Shown: positions 23,824 through 35,005, numbered from the stretch's first letter. The stretch is 64,000 nt of DNA from Hirsutella rhossiliensis (GCF_020360975.1 NW_025408668.1:4774001-4838000); one strand, 5' to 3'. The notes: generated by a model not told the origin, from the letters alone. Numbers and translations are program-made.

Positions 23824-24520
23824 TATTAAAAGGTATAAGTAATAAGCCTAGAATTAGGTAATCGATAATAGAAGCGGAAAGATTAGTCGAAGGAGTATAG
23901 GGTAGGATTTCGTCCGGAATTTATAATAAGTATATAAGGGGCTAAATAATATATTAAAAGAATAGCGTTATAAAGGATACTTATAAACTTACTTATTTTA
24001 TCTACTACTCCTAGGGAAATCCTTTGTCTTTTATAGACTATTATTCGCCTACTAGTAGACCGATTAGTTAGCTTTTTAATATAGTCTATAGTACTTAAAA
24101 AGCTCTATCTATAGTATATCTTCTTAACTTAGTAGGTAGTCTAATTATAACGTAATAGTTAATATAAGACTATAAGTTCTAGTATAAGTAGTAGATTTAA
24201 CTAGAATATTCTATGCCCTTACTATCCTTATATCGCGGATATCTTTAGAACCGCTAGGCTAAAATAAGTAATAGGGTATCCGTTCTACTTATAATTAACC
24301 TATGCATTTTATATATATTTTACTTTATTAGGATAGGCTTATCTTACCCCGCTCTTCTTAAAGGAAGGTATAGATATCTAGTAGAGGTCTTTTATCTTTA
24401 AGGGTTATTCCCTTAGACTATATTATAAAGCCTCTTTTTACTAGCTTATTCTATAGAGCCTCCCTATACTTATTATTTCTTTATAATAGTAAAATAAGAA
24501 TATAAGGGTCTATTCTTATA
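23824..24520. repeat. Solo LTR of a third family (LTR-C), older copy, 697 bp
   Basis: Same length (697 bp) and full-length match to 45175-45871. Flanked by TATAT at 23819-23823 and 24521-24525. Ends TATTAAAAGG...TTCTTATA correspond to TGTAAGAAGG...TTCTTATA in the other copy. Much more heavily RIP-mutated than that copy. No internal region of this family is in the window, so orientation and coding capacity are unknown. Confidence 0.87.
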
Positions 24521-24525
24521 TATAT

Positions 24526-25202
24526 ATACTATCTATTATCGATTTATACTATTATAATAATATAAGCTAAGAGGTTATTAGGTTAATTTCCCTTATAAAG
24601 CTCGTCCTTAACTTCTTTTTTAAGCTTATTATAAAATCGTAATATAAAAAGTTTATTATCTTAATTAAGTTTTAAGGTAACTTAATAGAACTTTATAGTA
24701 TAATCTAATACTAAGATCTTTTATTAAAGTTCTTAAAGTTTCTATTTAGTTTCTTATTCCTTATTAGTTATTTTAAATACCTTTATAATAGCTTCTTTAA
24801 ATCCTTAGAACTTAATAAAGACTTTATCTATTTTATTATCTTATTATACTAGTTAGGTATCGAGAAAACCCTTTATAATAAGTTTAAACTAAGTAAGTAC
24901 TATTTTATATAAATAATTTCCTATATAGAGTACCTTTTTAACTAGGTCTAAGAGTTTAATAGGGTAAAACTAATAGTAAGCCTTAAGTTAAGTAAGAAAG
25001 TCTTAAAGTATATTATAAGTACTATTAAATAGTCCTAGCTATTTTAGTTTAATTACTTCTTTAAGGTCCCTAACTTCTTTATTACCTCCTTTATTCTTAA
25101 GTAACTATACCTTATATTAAAGGGTAATAATCTTATATATTATATCTTATAATAATATAATACTCTTAGAGTTAGTTAATCTAGCTTACTATATAAGTAT
25201 AT
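24526..25202 (-). pseudogene. Gypsy-A gag N-terminal part and core
   Basis: Minus-strand frame, clearer in the Gypsy-C counterpart (44160-44827): GFKETIIKVF, then an REAK.KL region, then FYNRLKEEVKDELYK and LLDYITIVVRI. This is the usual gypsy capsid arrangement (F...G.AV..F, L..L.Q..S...Y...F, QFY.GLK.EVKDEL, LD.L...AVRIDNR). The 5' LTR lies just beyond, separated by the SINE-like insertion. Confidence 0.75.
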
Positions 25203-25301
25203 TAATAGTTATAATATTATTATTATTAAGATTATACTAGTAACCTATCTAAAGGTATCTAGAACTTCGACGTTAAATAGGAGGGAAAAACTAAAGTGCC
25301 T

Positions 25302-25319
25302 AGGGGAAAACCCTCCCCT
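25302..25319 (-). other. Shared LINE/SINE 3'-tail hairpin
   Basis: Identical 6-bp-stem hairpin to LINE-1 2769-2786, at the same distance from the tail. Confidence 0.6.
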
Positions 25320-25909
25320 CTTTTATAGCTAGTCCGCCCTTATACCGGGTCGCGGTTATAATTCGTAGGAATCTTACGCCGGCTATCTTAGGTATCGTTA
25401 TAGTTAGTCGGAATCGCATTAGCCCCGCTATAAAGTAACCTTAGAAAGTAACTCCTTTACGTACGCGGGGTATATAGCGTTAATCGGTAGTACGAGCGTT
25501 TTTTAGTTAACGGTTAATAGTTAATTATATAATTATCTCCGACCTTATCCTATAACGATATCTTCCCGGGCTCTACCTTGTTTTTCCGCCGTAAGGCTTA
25601 GCGGGCTATTTTTTATTAATGCCGGCCTTTAGCCGGGCCGGTAGTCGGGTTATCGCACCGGCTTCGCGCCGTACTTATCGAGTTACTAGTATCGGCCCCG
25701 GGTTTTTATTTTCCCGGTCGGGGGGCCTAGACCGGGGTCAGGGGGAGGTCCTAACGAATTCGTCGCTAGGTCCGGGTAGGCGAGGTCCGGGCCGGCCTAC
25801 TTACAGCGGGGCTAAACTGCTAGTGTATTTATAAGCGCTTCTAGAAGCGCTAATTGGCCAATTAATAAGTAGGTTAGCGCAGTCTACTAGTCCGACTAAA
25901 AATTAATCG

Positions 25910-25989
25910 TGCCCCCGGCCGGATTCGAACCGACTCTAGCGTTATAGCTAGCAGGCTTCTTAGGTATATAACTACTATACTACGAGGGT
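25910..25989 (-). pseudogene. tRNA-like head of the SINE
   Basis: The minus strand has a 7-bp acceptor pairing (ACCCTCG with CGGGGGC, first pair lost to G-to-A), a D-arm with AGTAGTTA, and a T-arm GTCGG-TTCGAAT-CCGGC with the canonical TTCGA box B. The region between D- and T-arm is about 8 bases too long and does not form a standard anticodon arm; it holds a CTAGC/GCTAG hairpin instead. I read it as a tRNA-derived promoter, not a working tRNA; the isotype cannot be named. Confidence 0.65.
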
Positions 25990-26047
25990 AATAGTTATAA
26001 TATTACTTTAAGTAATATAGTATTATACTAAATAAGAGCTTTTAATA

Positions 26048-26983
26048 TATAATAACTAGTATTATTTTAAGGGATAAACCTATTAAGGGGTTTATATTAA
26101 TAGATATAATAAAGTATAGTTTAAGTAATAATAAGTATATTATATTAGTAATAAGTTAAAGGTTATAGACTATAGACTATAACTAAGTAATTAAGTAATT
26201 AAAATTAAAAATAAGATTATAATAAAGATTATAATAATTATATTAAAAGCTATTAAGCTATTTATTTAAAAGAGTATTTTATTCCTTCCTTATATATCTT
26301 AAAAGCTTTCTTAGATCGCTAGGAGTACTAAGTAATCCTATTACTTAGGAGTACTAAAGCGCTAGAGCGATCTTATAATTATAGCTATAAAGTATTAAAG
26401 CGCTTAAGTTATAACGACTAGTATTATTCCTAAGAGATAAACTTATTAAGGGGTTTATATTAGTAGATATAATAGGGCGTGGTCTAAGTAATAATAAATA
26501 TATTACGTTAGTAATAAGTTAGAGGTTATAGACTATATACTATAACTAGGTAATTAGAATTAGAGATAGAATCGTAATAAAGATCTATATTAAAAGCTAG
26601 AGAGCTATCTATTTAAAGGAGTAAAAGTAGGTAGCTATATATACCTATAGAGACTATCCTTAGATTATAGGCCTAGCTATAATCCCTAACGTTAGATTGT
26701 ATAGAGCATAGTAATCTTATTAATCTTAGATTACTTAGATCTTTATAATCCCCTTAATTATATATCTATTAAATAGTTATACTAACTATTTATTTATTAG
26801 ACCGTATTACGTACTTAACGCGGTTAACTATTAGTAGCTTAGTAGCTATAGTCGTAATATAAGTAACCTATTACTTTAAACTTAATTAGCTTATTAATCT
26901 ATTTAATATTCCTTACTCCTTATATTATATATCCTTATAATATATACTAGTCCTCCTCGGTTTACTAAACTATAGTTATAATA
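26048..26983 (-). repeat. Gypsy-A 5' LTR (type A), split by a solo LTR
   Basis: About 481 bp after removing the 455-bp nested insertion. Begins TATAATAAC and ends GTTATAATA. The same junction sequence precedes it as precedes the Gypsy-C 5' LTR at 44887. G3 sequence starts immediately after 26983. Confidence 0.88.
26410..26859 (-). repeat. Solo gypsy LTR (type B) nested in type-A LTR
   Basis: A 450-bp LTR, TATAACGAC...GTCGTAATA, flanked by TAAGT at 26405-26409 and 26860-26864. The empty site is visible in the type-A LTR at 331-335. Same subtype as the LTRs at 35632 and 44887. Confidence 0.92.
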
Positions 26984-28644
26984 TACTACCCTTATAAGTT
27001 TATAGTTAAGTAAGTATAATAAATATTTTCCGCTAACCTCTTAAAGTATAAATACTAGGTCTAGGCTAGAGCCGCTTACGCGGCCCCCTATATATAGTAT
27101 ACGTTATAAGAGCTCTATTACGCTAACTAAGTTAAGCGCTGCCGCGGCGGTAGTTATTACTAGTATACGTATACCGGCTACGCTTATAAGGTAGTACTTC
27201 TTATCTTACTCGCTATAATATTAGCTTAAAAAGCTAGCGCGTATAGGCAGGTATAGGGGGCTACTAAGAAGCGCCTTACCGCTACTATAGCCGCTTACTA
27301 TAACCTTTATACCCTAGAGCGCTAAGGGCTTATCCTTAAGTAGGTTCTTCCCCCTTTACTCTCTTACCTTTATTACTAACTTTCTTAGTACTAGGGATAC
27401 TACCTCTATTATATTATCGGCGGTCCCTTTAACTATACCCGCCGCCGCTACTACTACTACCCTTACCGCTACTACCGGAGCTAGCCGCTGCCCCTTTACC
27501 CTTAGAGTCGCCGCTACTACTAACTAGCTTATAAGCTTAAAGGGCCGACTTAGCGTGCTAGAGAGCGCCGCCGCCGCTACTAAGGAGGAAGAGGAGGAGG
27601 CTAATAAGGATAATAATAATAATAATAGTAAGGGTAAGGATAATAATAAAAAATAAGCTTAGGAAGTCTAAGGGCTCTACCTTAAAATAAATACTATTTT
27701 TATCTCTACTTATACTATTATACTTATATTACTATAACTACTTACTTTACTTTACTTACTTTATAGTCCTAGCTTAAACTACTATTAGTAGTTTATTAGT
27801 TTATTATTTTTATCTACTAGCCTATATAGGGCCTTAAACTTATTAAGGGCTATAGCTCTTATAAACTTATATATAGGTTCCTATATAAGGTCGAGGTACC
27901 CGCGCTACTTAACGAGAACCTCTTAGTATTTCCCTTAGCTTACCTTCCTTTAATATATAGCTTATATCTCCTTAACCTTAAATTTTTTATCTCTCTTTAC
28001 TTTAATTATAAGCGGTTAAGCGTTTACTATTTCTTATTTAAGTAGCGGGTTAAAAAAAGCTTAGTAAAAGAGGTTAACGTTAATCTTATTATAGACCCTT
28101 ATTAAGAGAATATTAAGCTTAACTACTTATAAGCTAATAACCCTCTATACTATAAACTTTATATAGAGTTAGTTTAGCTTTTTCTTTAATTATACTAACT
28201 TATAGTTATAAAGGTCGAGCTATACCTTATCTCTTATTATAAACCTATCTACTAGCGCTTTAGTCTTATTAATATACTACTCTTAATCCTATACTATAGC
28301 GGCTATCGCGGATTAATAGTATTCTATAGTTTCTTATAGCTTTTATATAAACGTAGAAGCGCGGCTTTTTAATAATATATTACTATACTACTCTACTACT
28401 ATATTAGTAGTAAATAAGATTAAGGAAGGTAGCTTAAAGGTATATATTATAAAGAAGGGGGCTATCTTAATAAAGGTTTATAGTTTATTATTTAGCGTAA
28501 GCTAAGTAGTAAGGAGCTAGTAGTCTTAGTTTACTTAGTTATAGGCTATAATTACTTATAAGTATACCTATACTTCTTAGTTAACCTTCTTAGGTCCCTT
28601 ATTAGTCTATAAGTAATAGGCTATACTAAGTAGCTATATAATCT
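26984..28644 (-). mobile_element. G3-minus relic, segment 1 (3' region)
   Basis: The reverse complement aligns with 55400-57055 of the plus-strand G3 copy: integrase C-terminus, chromodomain region and antisense ORF. Its left end at 26984 is where Gypsy-A inserted, so the 3' LTR should lie left of the window. The AAAGT at 28645-28649 is the Copia-2 target copy. Confidence 0.8.
26990..27656 (+). pseudogene. Antisense ORF of G3-minus (plus strand)
   Basis: Counterpart of the antisense ORF at 56402-57325 of the other G3 copy. The frame keeps GATKKRLTATIAAYYNLYTLER near 27260-27330 and a C-terminal acidic/asparagine tail (EEEEEANKDNNNN-like) with TAA at 27654-27656. N-terminal part lost at the Gypsy-A junction. 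Confidence 0.5.
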
Positions 28645-28649
28645 AAAGT

Positions 28650-29135
28650 TATCGCGAAGCGTGGCCTGATTTCGTAGTTCTCGGAGATATCCCTTAGCAC
28701 GAGGGACTAAGGAAGCTAAAAAACACCCGGTATAGAAGAAGGAAGAAGGAGCTAAAAAGAGGTATAGAAAGGAGGGTGGGGGTATAAGGGGAAGCAGAAG
28801 TAGCGATAGCTTCCTATAGAGGTAGCGAGAGATAAGACGGATATGCCGGCAACGGCTAGAAAGGAGGGGAAAAACTAGCAAAAAGCTCGGTAGTCGAAAG
28901 GACATTAGTAGCTTCTTTAAGCAGGATCTTCTTTATTAATTAAGATGCTAGAAGGGTATAAAGAGGGGCGTTAGATAGAGGAAAGAAGGACAATTAAGTC
29001 AATATAATAATTACTCCCTTACCTATATTGCTGCCCCCGTAAGAATCAAATCTCTCTGCCCTACCTATCCGACCCCTTACTTCTAATTTTACCTTCGTGC
29101 ATTTTTATATACTTCTCGTATCTCTCTTCGCGAGA
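28650..29135 (+). repeat. Copia-2 5' LTR (486 bp)
   Basis: Begins TATCGCGAAGCG and ends CTTCGCGAGA: near-perfect inverted ends around the conserved CTTCGCGA core. Confidence 0.94.
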
Positions 29136-29148
29136 GTTATAAGCCTAG
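29136..29148 (+). promoter_or_regulatory. Copia-2 primer-binding site
   Basis: GTTATAAGCCTAG, same as Copia-1 and the TRIM; matches the complement of the initiator tRNA-Met anticodon arm after one G-to-A. Confidence 0.68.
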
Positions 29149-29281
29149 GAGGAATAGAATTCCTATACCTTCCGGCTGCTATAAAAGGCACCTTTCTTAT
29201 ATCCCTCGTGGCTTCCTTTTACCCCTCTTATTAAAAAAGCCGATTTATACCCGACTTTTCTACCCCCCCTCTTCTATAACG

Positions 29282-30600
29282 ATAACGAAAACCGACTCCT
29301 CTACCGTCCCTACGGTCCGTAGGACGATTCTTATAGAGCCCTAAGATTAGGATAAGTAGGTAAAGGAGCTACGGGCTCGTGTAGACAGAACCATCTATAA
29401 TTTAGTCTTCTCTAATAAGCAGGACCCTCTCGAGCCCCCTCTTCGACCTAGGGCAACGGATTTTACAGAGGGAGCTACCCTCTTCTCTGAGCTAACCTCT
29501 ATACAACAGAGAGCTTTTTCTGCTGCCTTAGGCGACTACGAGAGTCACCGAAAGGAATACTTTTACGAGATAAAGCTACTAACGGCTACTCGTACGGCGA
29601 TAACGGAATCCGTTAGTGCCGTAAAGCTAATCTCTCTTCGAGAGGAAGAGACTCCTAGGCAGTAGCTTTTAAAGCTCGAGACCTTAATAGCTCCCTCGAA
29701 AGGTTATATAACTAACCGTATTAGGAAGACCTATACGGCCTACCTAGGAGCTTTTTCTACTAGGAACCTGCTAGCTTCTTCGTAGCTAGCTAAGTAGGAA
29801 GAAATCCTTAAGAAAGCTAACTAATACTTCCTTATAGAAGCTCTTTCTAGCTAGTGGCTACGGGATATATCTCTATTAATAAAGCCTATTAGTAACGGTT
29901 ACTCGACTATCTTTCGAGAGGCTAGCCGGGAACTAGACGAAGAGGCTGCTAGAGTATAATAGTAAGCAGTCTTATTCCTTCGTGGCTAGTACTCGACCTA
30001 GACGGCTCGACCTGCTGCCCCTGTAGCTGCTGCAGCCCCTATTGCTACGGCTCCCGCTGCTGCTACTGCGGCTGTTGCTCCTTCGGCTCCTCCTCCCTCG
30101 AGAGCCTTAACGTCGTCGTTAACTGCAGCTACGGCCCTAGGCCCGGCCCCGGCTCCGCCTCTTGCTCCGGGCCCGGCCCCGGTCCCGTTAGTCAGATAGG
30201 CCCGACTAGTCCCCTAATAGACCTTTTAGTCCGTTAGTCGAAAAATCAGGGAACTAGTCGAAATCGAACCTCTTCGTTAAAATCAGCAATAAGGGGTAAA
30301 AAGGGGAGGTTTTTAAGCAGACCTTCCGGATCGGGACGAGGATTCCTCGAAGAAACGAAAGACTAAACGAAACGGCTGCCTAGCCTATAAATCCCTAGGC
30401 CATCGATTATTATAATGCTAGTAGGTCTTCGAGGAAAACCGACCTAAAGGATTTAACCCTTTAAAGAGGCTATAAGAAACGATATAATAGTCTCTTAAGG
30501 AGGACCCCTCGTTATAGAAGAAGATAGACGAGATTTAGGTTACTAAGAAATAGTAACTAATGCCGCTGCCCTTATTCGAGCTATAAATTCGAGGAAAAAT
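29282..30600 (+). pseudogene. Copia-2 gag
   Basis: One frame from an ATA (probably ATG before RIP) at 29282. It reads TKTDSSTVP, then a helical capsid-like region with ATLFSELTSIQQRAFSAALG and ESHRKEYFYEIKLL, a long Ala/Pro linker (29995-30190), RELVEIEPLR, and a zinc knuckle CLAYKSLGH....C at 30378-30419 (C-x2-C-x4-H-x4-C with the second Cys mutated to Tyr). Gag packages the element RNA. About 15 RIP stops interrupt it. Gag and pol appear to share one frame, as in single-ORF copia elements. Confidence 0.8.
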
Positions 30601-33600
30601 CGTTGGTATAGTAAATCCGGCCTTCGTCTTCCCTACGGATTAATAAAGCTAAGATTAACCGTTAGAGCCCTCCGACTATCCCCTACGAAAATCAGCTATC
30701 CTTAACTCTAGTGCTTCCCTCGATATCTATAATATACTCTTACGATTCCGGTCCTTTAAGAAGGCACGGAGGGAATACCTTATTGCCGGGGAATTAACCG
30801 TACGGATAGAGGGGTACGGAAGGGTGAATTTCACGATAAAATTACCTAATAGGTCTATACGAATTCTTCGACGAAAAAGGGTAGCTTTTTGCCCTCGATT
30901 TTTAACGAGCTTAATTTCCTTCCGCCTTCTTTAAGAGGAAGGAATCTTCTAGGATACGACGTCTAAGCCTACGAGGCTAGTCTAGAAGAATTAGACTATT
31001 AGGCTTATCGAGGAAAAATTCGGTTAATTTATTCTCGAATTCCGACCTATCCTTAGGAAGGAATCTCTCGAAGTTAGCTTTCCCTGCTCGAAGGAGGGTA
31101 GGGTTAAAGGACCCTCTTCCGGCAGCCTAAGGAGACGGTCTTCTTTAGCACGCACGACTTAGTTACCCGGGCCCCCTAGCTTTATATAAGCTAGGACAAT
31201 AATAGGGCTTACGAATAAGGGGACTAAAGACCGTCGAATGCGAATACTACGGCTAAGGAAAGACTAGGAGACGAATTTCTAGACGAACGCCTTTACGGCC
31301 GGACTAGCCGTGTAAGGAAATTTAGGTCGATTAGACCGACGTCTCTAGGGATTAAGAAAGCTTCGTTAGGGTAATGTTTTTTATAGACGCCTTTTTAGGG
31401 ATAGTTTTCCCCTATTTCTTACGGACCTACCTAAGTAAGTATATCTAGTTTACCCTCTAGGACTTCGTTAACTAGATAAAATCCTACTTTAGCTACGAGG
31501 TAAAGAAGATACGGTCTAACGGAGAGCTATTTACGAAGGATATCTTAAATTAGCTTCGAAAAAGGGGCATTTTACCCCTCCCGTTAGCACCGAATACCTA
31601 GGCCTAGAACGGAGGGGTAGAAAGATTAGGGGGTGCTATAATAGAAAGGGCCCGTACGATAAGACTCACTGCAAGGCTTCTATACGACCTTTAGAGGGAA
31701 GTCGTTGAGACCGCCTATTACCTTTAGAACCGGACCCCTAGAGGGACTACCTAAGGAATAGACTAGAAATCCCCCTTCGAGCTCTTTACGAAGAAGAGGG
31801 CCTCGCTAGCCTACCTTCGTGCCTACGGCTATAAGGCATACGCAATAACTACCGATATATAGCTAAAAAGGAAGAAGAAAAGAAAGCTTAATCTAAGAGC
31901 CTTTATTAGTTACCTCGTTAGTTATAATTCTACGAATATCTTCTAGATCTAGATTCCTCTTCTACGGAAGGTTATTTCGACTAGGGATATAATTTTCGAC
32001 GAATCTAGCTTCTTCGACGGAAAGAGGGATTAATAGCCCCTCTTACTCTTATAACGTTAGCTAATTTAGAAGATCTAAATCCCCCCTTCCTAATAGTCTT
32101 AAGAAGAGGCCCTAGACGAGGAAATAGAAGAAGAAACCGACGTCGAAGTAGTAGAGGATAACGCCGACTTCGAGGAAGAAGAAGAAGAGGAAGCTACTAG
32201 ATCAGATAATCTAGACGAAGAAGGAGACTATAGGAAAGCGGTAGAGCTAGAATACGCCTACCTACCTACGCCTCCTCCTATATAAGAAGAAGATCTAGAA
32301 GCAGCTTTTTTAGTTAGTCTTCCTGTCTCGGCCCCTAAGGGGGTAGGAAAGGCACCTCTCTCAAAGGATTACCCGGCTGCCTTTTTATCCCTACTTCGAG
32401 AAGCAAAGGAAGGTATAGGGCCCGATACGGATACTAAAGAAGACTAATCTCTCCCTTATTTCGATTGTTTTTCCGACTTCTACCTAACGCTAATAGAAGA
32501 CGGTTCCCACGGAGCGTTTATAGTAGGCCGGCTTTTTAAGCTACTATTAGCAAGGAAGGTATATAAAAGAGACCTCCCGGACCTACTAGTAAACTAGAAG
32601 CAGCTAGAAAAACACCCCTTAAGAGACTAGTTTTTCTAGGCCTAAAAAGACCACCTAGCCTTATACGAAGAAATAGGGTCTTTCGAAGAGGTCCTTAAGG
32701 AAAAGGTAAGAGGAAAATAGGTCCTTAGCTATAAGTAGGTCTTTATCTATAAGACTAATAAATATAGCTTCCTTTAAAAGTGCAAAGCCCGGCTAGTTAT
32801 CTACGGGAACTAGCAGGAAAAAGGGGATCTTCCTACTAGGGCAACTACCTTAGCAGGGATATCTTTTCGGACCCTTATAGCTATAGTAGTAGAATTCGAC
32901 CTCGAGCTTAATTAGATAGATATAGTTAACGCCTTTATTAACTGCCTACTTAAGGAAGAAGAAGTTATCTATATACGCCTTCTACTAGACTTCTAACAGC
33001 TAGGAAAGGTTCTACGGCTTAGGAAAGCTCTATATAGACTACGAAGATCACCCCTTCTTTAGCAATAGCATTTAATAGGTTCCCTCGAAGCCCTAGGCTT
33101 TACGAAAGTCCCTTAGGAACCGTGTATAATATAGAAGGGTAAAATCACGGTCTTCTTCTACGTCGACGATATTATCTAGGCCTACCTAAAAGAGGAAGAA
33201 GCTGCTACTAGGGAGGCTATATAAGGCCTATAATAAAGGTATAAGATAACTAGGCTAGGGGAGCTAAAGTAGTTCCTAGGGATACGAATCCTTAGGAATA
33301 GGTCCTAACGGACAATCTAGCTTACCTAAGACGCCTATATCGATAAGGTCGCTTATAAATTCCTCCTTAATTCCCTCGATAAGAAGCTTCCCTCTACGCC
33401 TATATTAGACGAAGAGCTTTTACTTAATCCGTCCTTTTAAGCTAGGGAGCAAAAGAAATACTAATATTAATAGAAGGTAGGCTCCCTGCTTTTTTTTAGC
33501 TATTTCTACTAGACCGGATATCTCTTTTACGGTCTCCTAGCTAGCTAGGCATAACTAGAATCCTAGCCCTAGGCATTAAGAAGTAGTAGACAGAGCTATC

Positions 33601-34240
33601 CTTTATCTCTATTTAACGAGATTATATAGTCTGCGCCTAGGAGGGCAGGGAAGGAAATAAGCTACCGAAATCTTCCTTTATTCGAGCGATTCGTCCTTTA
33701 TAGACAATTCCTTAGATAGAAAGAGCTTATAAGGGTATATTATATCCCTTTTTAGAGGAAGCATTATATAGAGAGCTTCGAAGTAGGCCACCGTTACGAC
33801 TTCTAGTACGGAGGCAGAGCTATTAGCTCTTTTAAAAGCGTTAAAAGAAGCGATTTTCCTTAGCCGGCTGCTAATATTGTTACGACTGTAAATTCCGACC
33901 CTATTAGCTATAGAATGCGATAATACGCAGACTATACGAATTCTTATAGAAAATAGTAAGTTATCGACCCGGCTATAGTATATCGATATCTACTAGCATT
34001 AGTTACGCTAAGAGGTCTAAAGGGGACTTATTTCCGTCTATTAGGTTCTAACAGTATTAATAAAAGCCGACGGTCTTACGAAGCCCCTACCGAAGTAAAA
34101 GCTAGCTGTCTTTTTATAGTAAATTAGGCTAGAAGACGTTCGAGAGAAGCTATCCTTAGAAGCCCGCCTTAAGAGTCTACGAGAGGAGCTAATAGCACGT
34201 AGGAGGAAGGAGACGTCTATAGCCGAAGAGAGGAATTAGG
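30600..34240 (+). pseudogene. Copia-2 pol: protease, integrase, RT, RNase H
   Basis: Protease near 30705 (LNSSASLDIYN, expected LDSGASxHI.N) with EGYGRVNFTIKLP and RVAFCPRFLTSLISF after it. Pre-integrase and zinc region near 31140-31270 (HARLSYPGPLALYKLG, then VECEYYG.GK). Integrase DD35E core near 31325-31625 (VD.TDV, FFIDAFLG, NGGVER). Acidic linker near 32110-32230. RT with YVDDII near 33160. RNase H ending in KADGLTKPL near 34060. It cuts, copies and inserts the element. Protease and integrase are in different frames around 31070-31110, where Copia-1 is in frame. Confidence 0.85.
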
Positions 34241-34514
34241 ACTTATCCTAAAGGAGGGCCCTTAGCTTAATTAGGACTTATTCTTCTTAAAGGCCCCCTT
34301 TTTAGGGACTTGTTCTTAGAGAAGACCCCCTTTCTTATAGGACTTAATTTCCTCCTTAGGCCCCTTTTCCTAAAGTAGGTCTAAAAGAGCCCGGGGCTAA
34401 AACCCGGATTTCTCGAGTAGGGGAGAAGTGCAGACTTAGACCTCCTCTATACGCTTACTAGCCCGAAGCCGTATTAGCTATGCCCTTAAGGGGCAGGCTA
34501 TAGCTAAGGGGGTA

Positions 34515-35000
34515 TGTCGCGAAGCGTAGCCTAATTTTATAGTTCTCGGAGATATCCCTTAGCACGAGGGACTAAGGAAGCTAAAAAACACCCGGTGTAG
34601 AAGAAGGAAGAAGGAGCTAAAAAGAGGTATAGAAAGGAGGGTAGGGGCATAAGGGGAAGTAGAAGTAGCGATAGCTTCTTATAGAGGTAGCGAGAGATAA
34701 GACGGATGTGCCGGCAACGGCTAGAAAGGAGGGGAAAAACTAGTAAAAAGCTTAGTAGTTGAAAGGATATTAGTAGCTTCTTTAAGCAGGATCTTCTTTA
34801 TTAATTAAGATGCTAGAAGGGTATAAAGAGGGGCGTTAGATAGAGGAAAGAAGGATAATTAAGGCAATATAATAATTACTCCCCTACCTATATTGCTGCC
34901 CCCGTAAGAATTAAATCTCTCTGCCCTGCCTATCCGACCCCTTACTTCTAATTTTACCTTCGTGCATTTTTATATACTTCTTATATCTCTCTTCGCGAGA
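34515..35000 (+). repeat. Copia-2 3' LTR (486 bp)
   Basis: Starts TGTCGCGAAG, keeping the original TG that the other copies have lost. Preceded by AAGGGGGTA at 34507-34514. Ends CTTCGCGAGA directly before AAAGT. Confidence 0.94.
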
Positions 35001-35005
35001 AAAGT

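Larger units (their letters stand above)
25220..25989 (-). mobile_element. SINE-like element with tRNA-like head and LINE-derived tail
   Basis: A 770-bp insertion with no credible ORF. On the minus strand it starts with a tRNA-like segment at 25989-25910, has a unique GC-richer body, and ends with about 180 bases homologous to the LINE 3' end (25217-25400), including the hairpin and the AAT tail. A 17-bp direct repeat, TAATAGTTATAATATTA, flanks it at 25203-25219 and 25989-26005 (one base may belong to the element); Gypsy-C keeps the single-copy site at 44828-44844. A polymerase-III-type head, LINE tail and target-primed duplication define a SINE; 770 bp is long for the class. Confidence 0.8.
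1..26983 (-). mobile_element. Gypsy-A, Ty3/gypsy retrotransposon carrying eight nested insertions
   Basis: LTR retrotransposon relic read on the minus strand: 5' LTR at 26048-26983, 3' LTR at 1-454 with about 26 bases cut off by the window edge. Inferred order from the 5' end is gag, protease, RT, RNase H, integrase, antisense ORF, polypurine tract, 3' LTR. Comparison with its relative Gypsy-C (37504-44886) shows eight later insertions; subtracting them leaves about 7.9 kb. It sits in the minus-strand G3 copy: G3 homology resumes at 26984. All coding parts are destroyed by C-to-T/G-to-A changes, so this is a dead element. Lineage (Ty3/gypsy, probably chromodomain type) comes from RT and integrase motifs. 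Confidence 0.9.
28650..35000 (+). mobile_element. Copia-2, Ty1/copia retrotransposon
   Basis: A 6351-bp element with two 486-bp LTRs, flanked by AAAGT at 28645-28649 and 35001-35005. G3-minus sequence runs continuously across the insertion. It keeps more CA and TG than any other full-length element here, so it is probably the youngest or least processed. All protein domains are present in copia order, but it is non-functional: RIP stops throughout and a frameshift between protease and integrase. Confidence 0.95.

Noticed and set aside
25619..25834. 71-codon open frame with ATG on the plus strand
   Set aside because: Lies inside the SINE-like body, shows no domain, and runs opposite to the element; likely a chance frame in GC-richer sequence.
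27595..27656. AAT microsatellite as a separate locus
   Set aside because: It is the acidic/Asn tail codons of the G3 antisense ORF, present also at 56404-56431 in the other copy.
28621..28905. 94-codon minus-strand frame
   Set aside because: Covers the start of the Copia-2 5' LTR and its flank; the composition (Leu/Ser/Arg/Tyr) is that of antisense LTR sequence.
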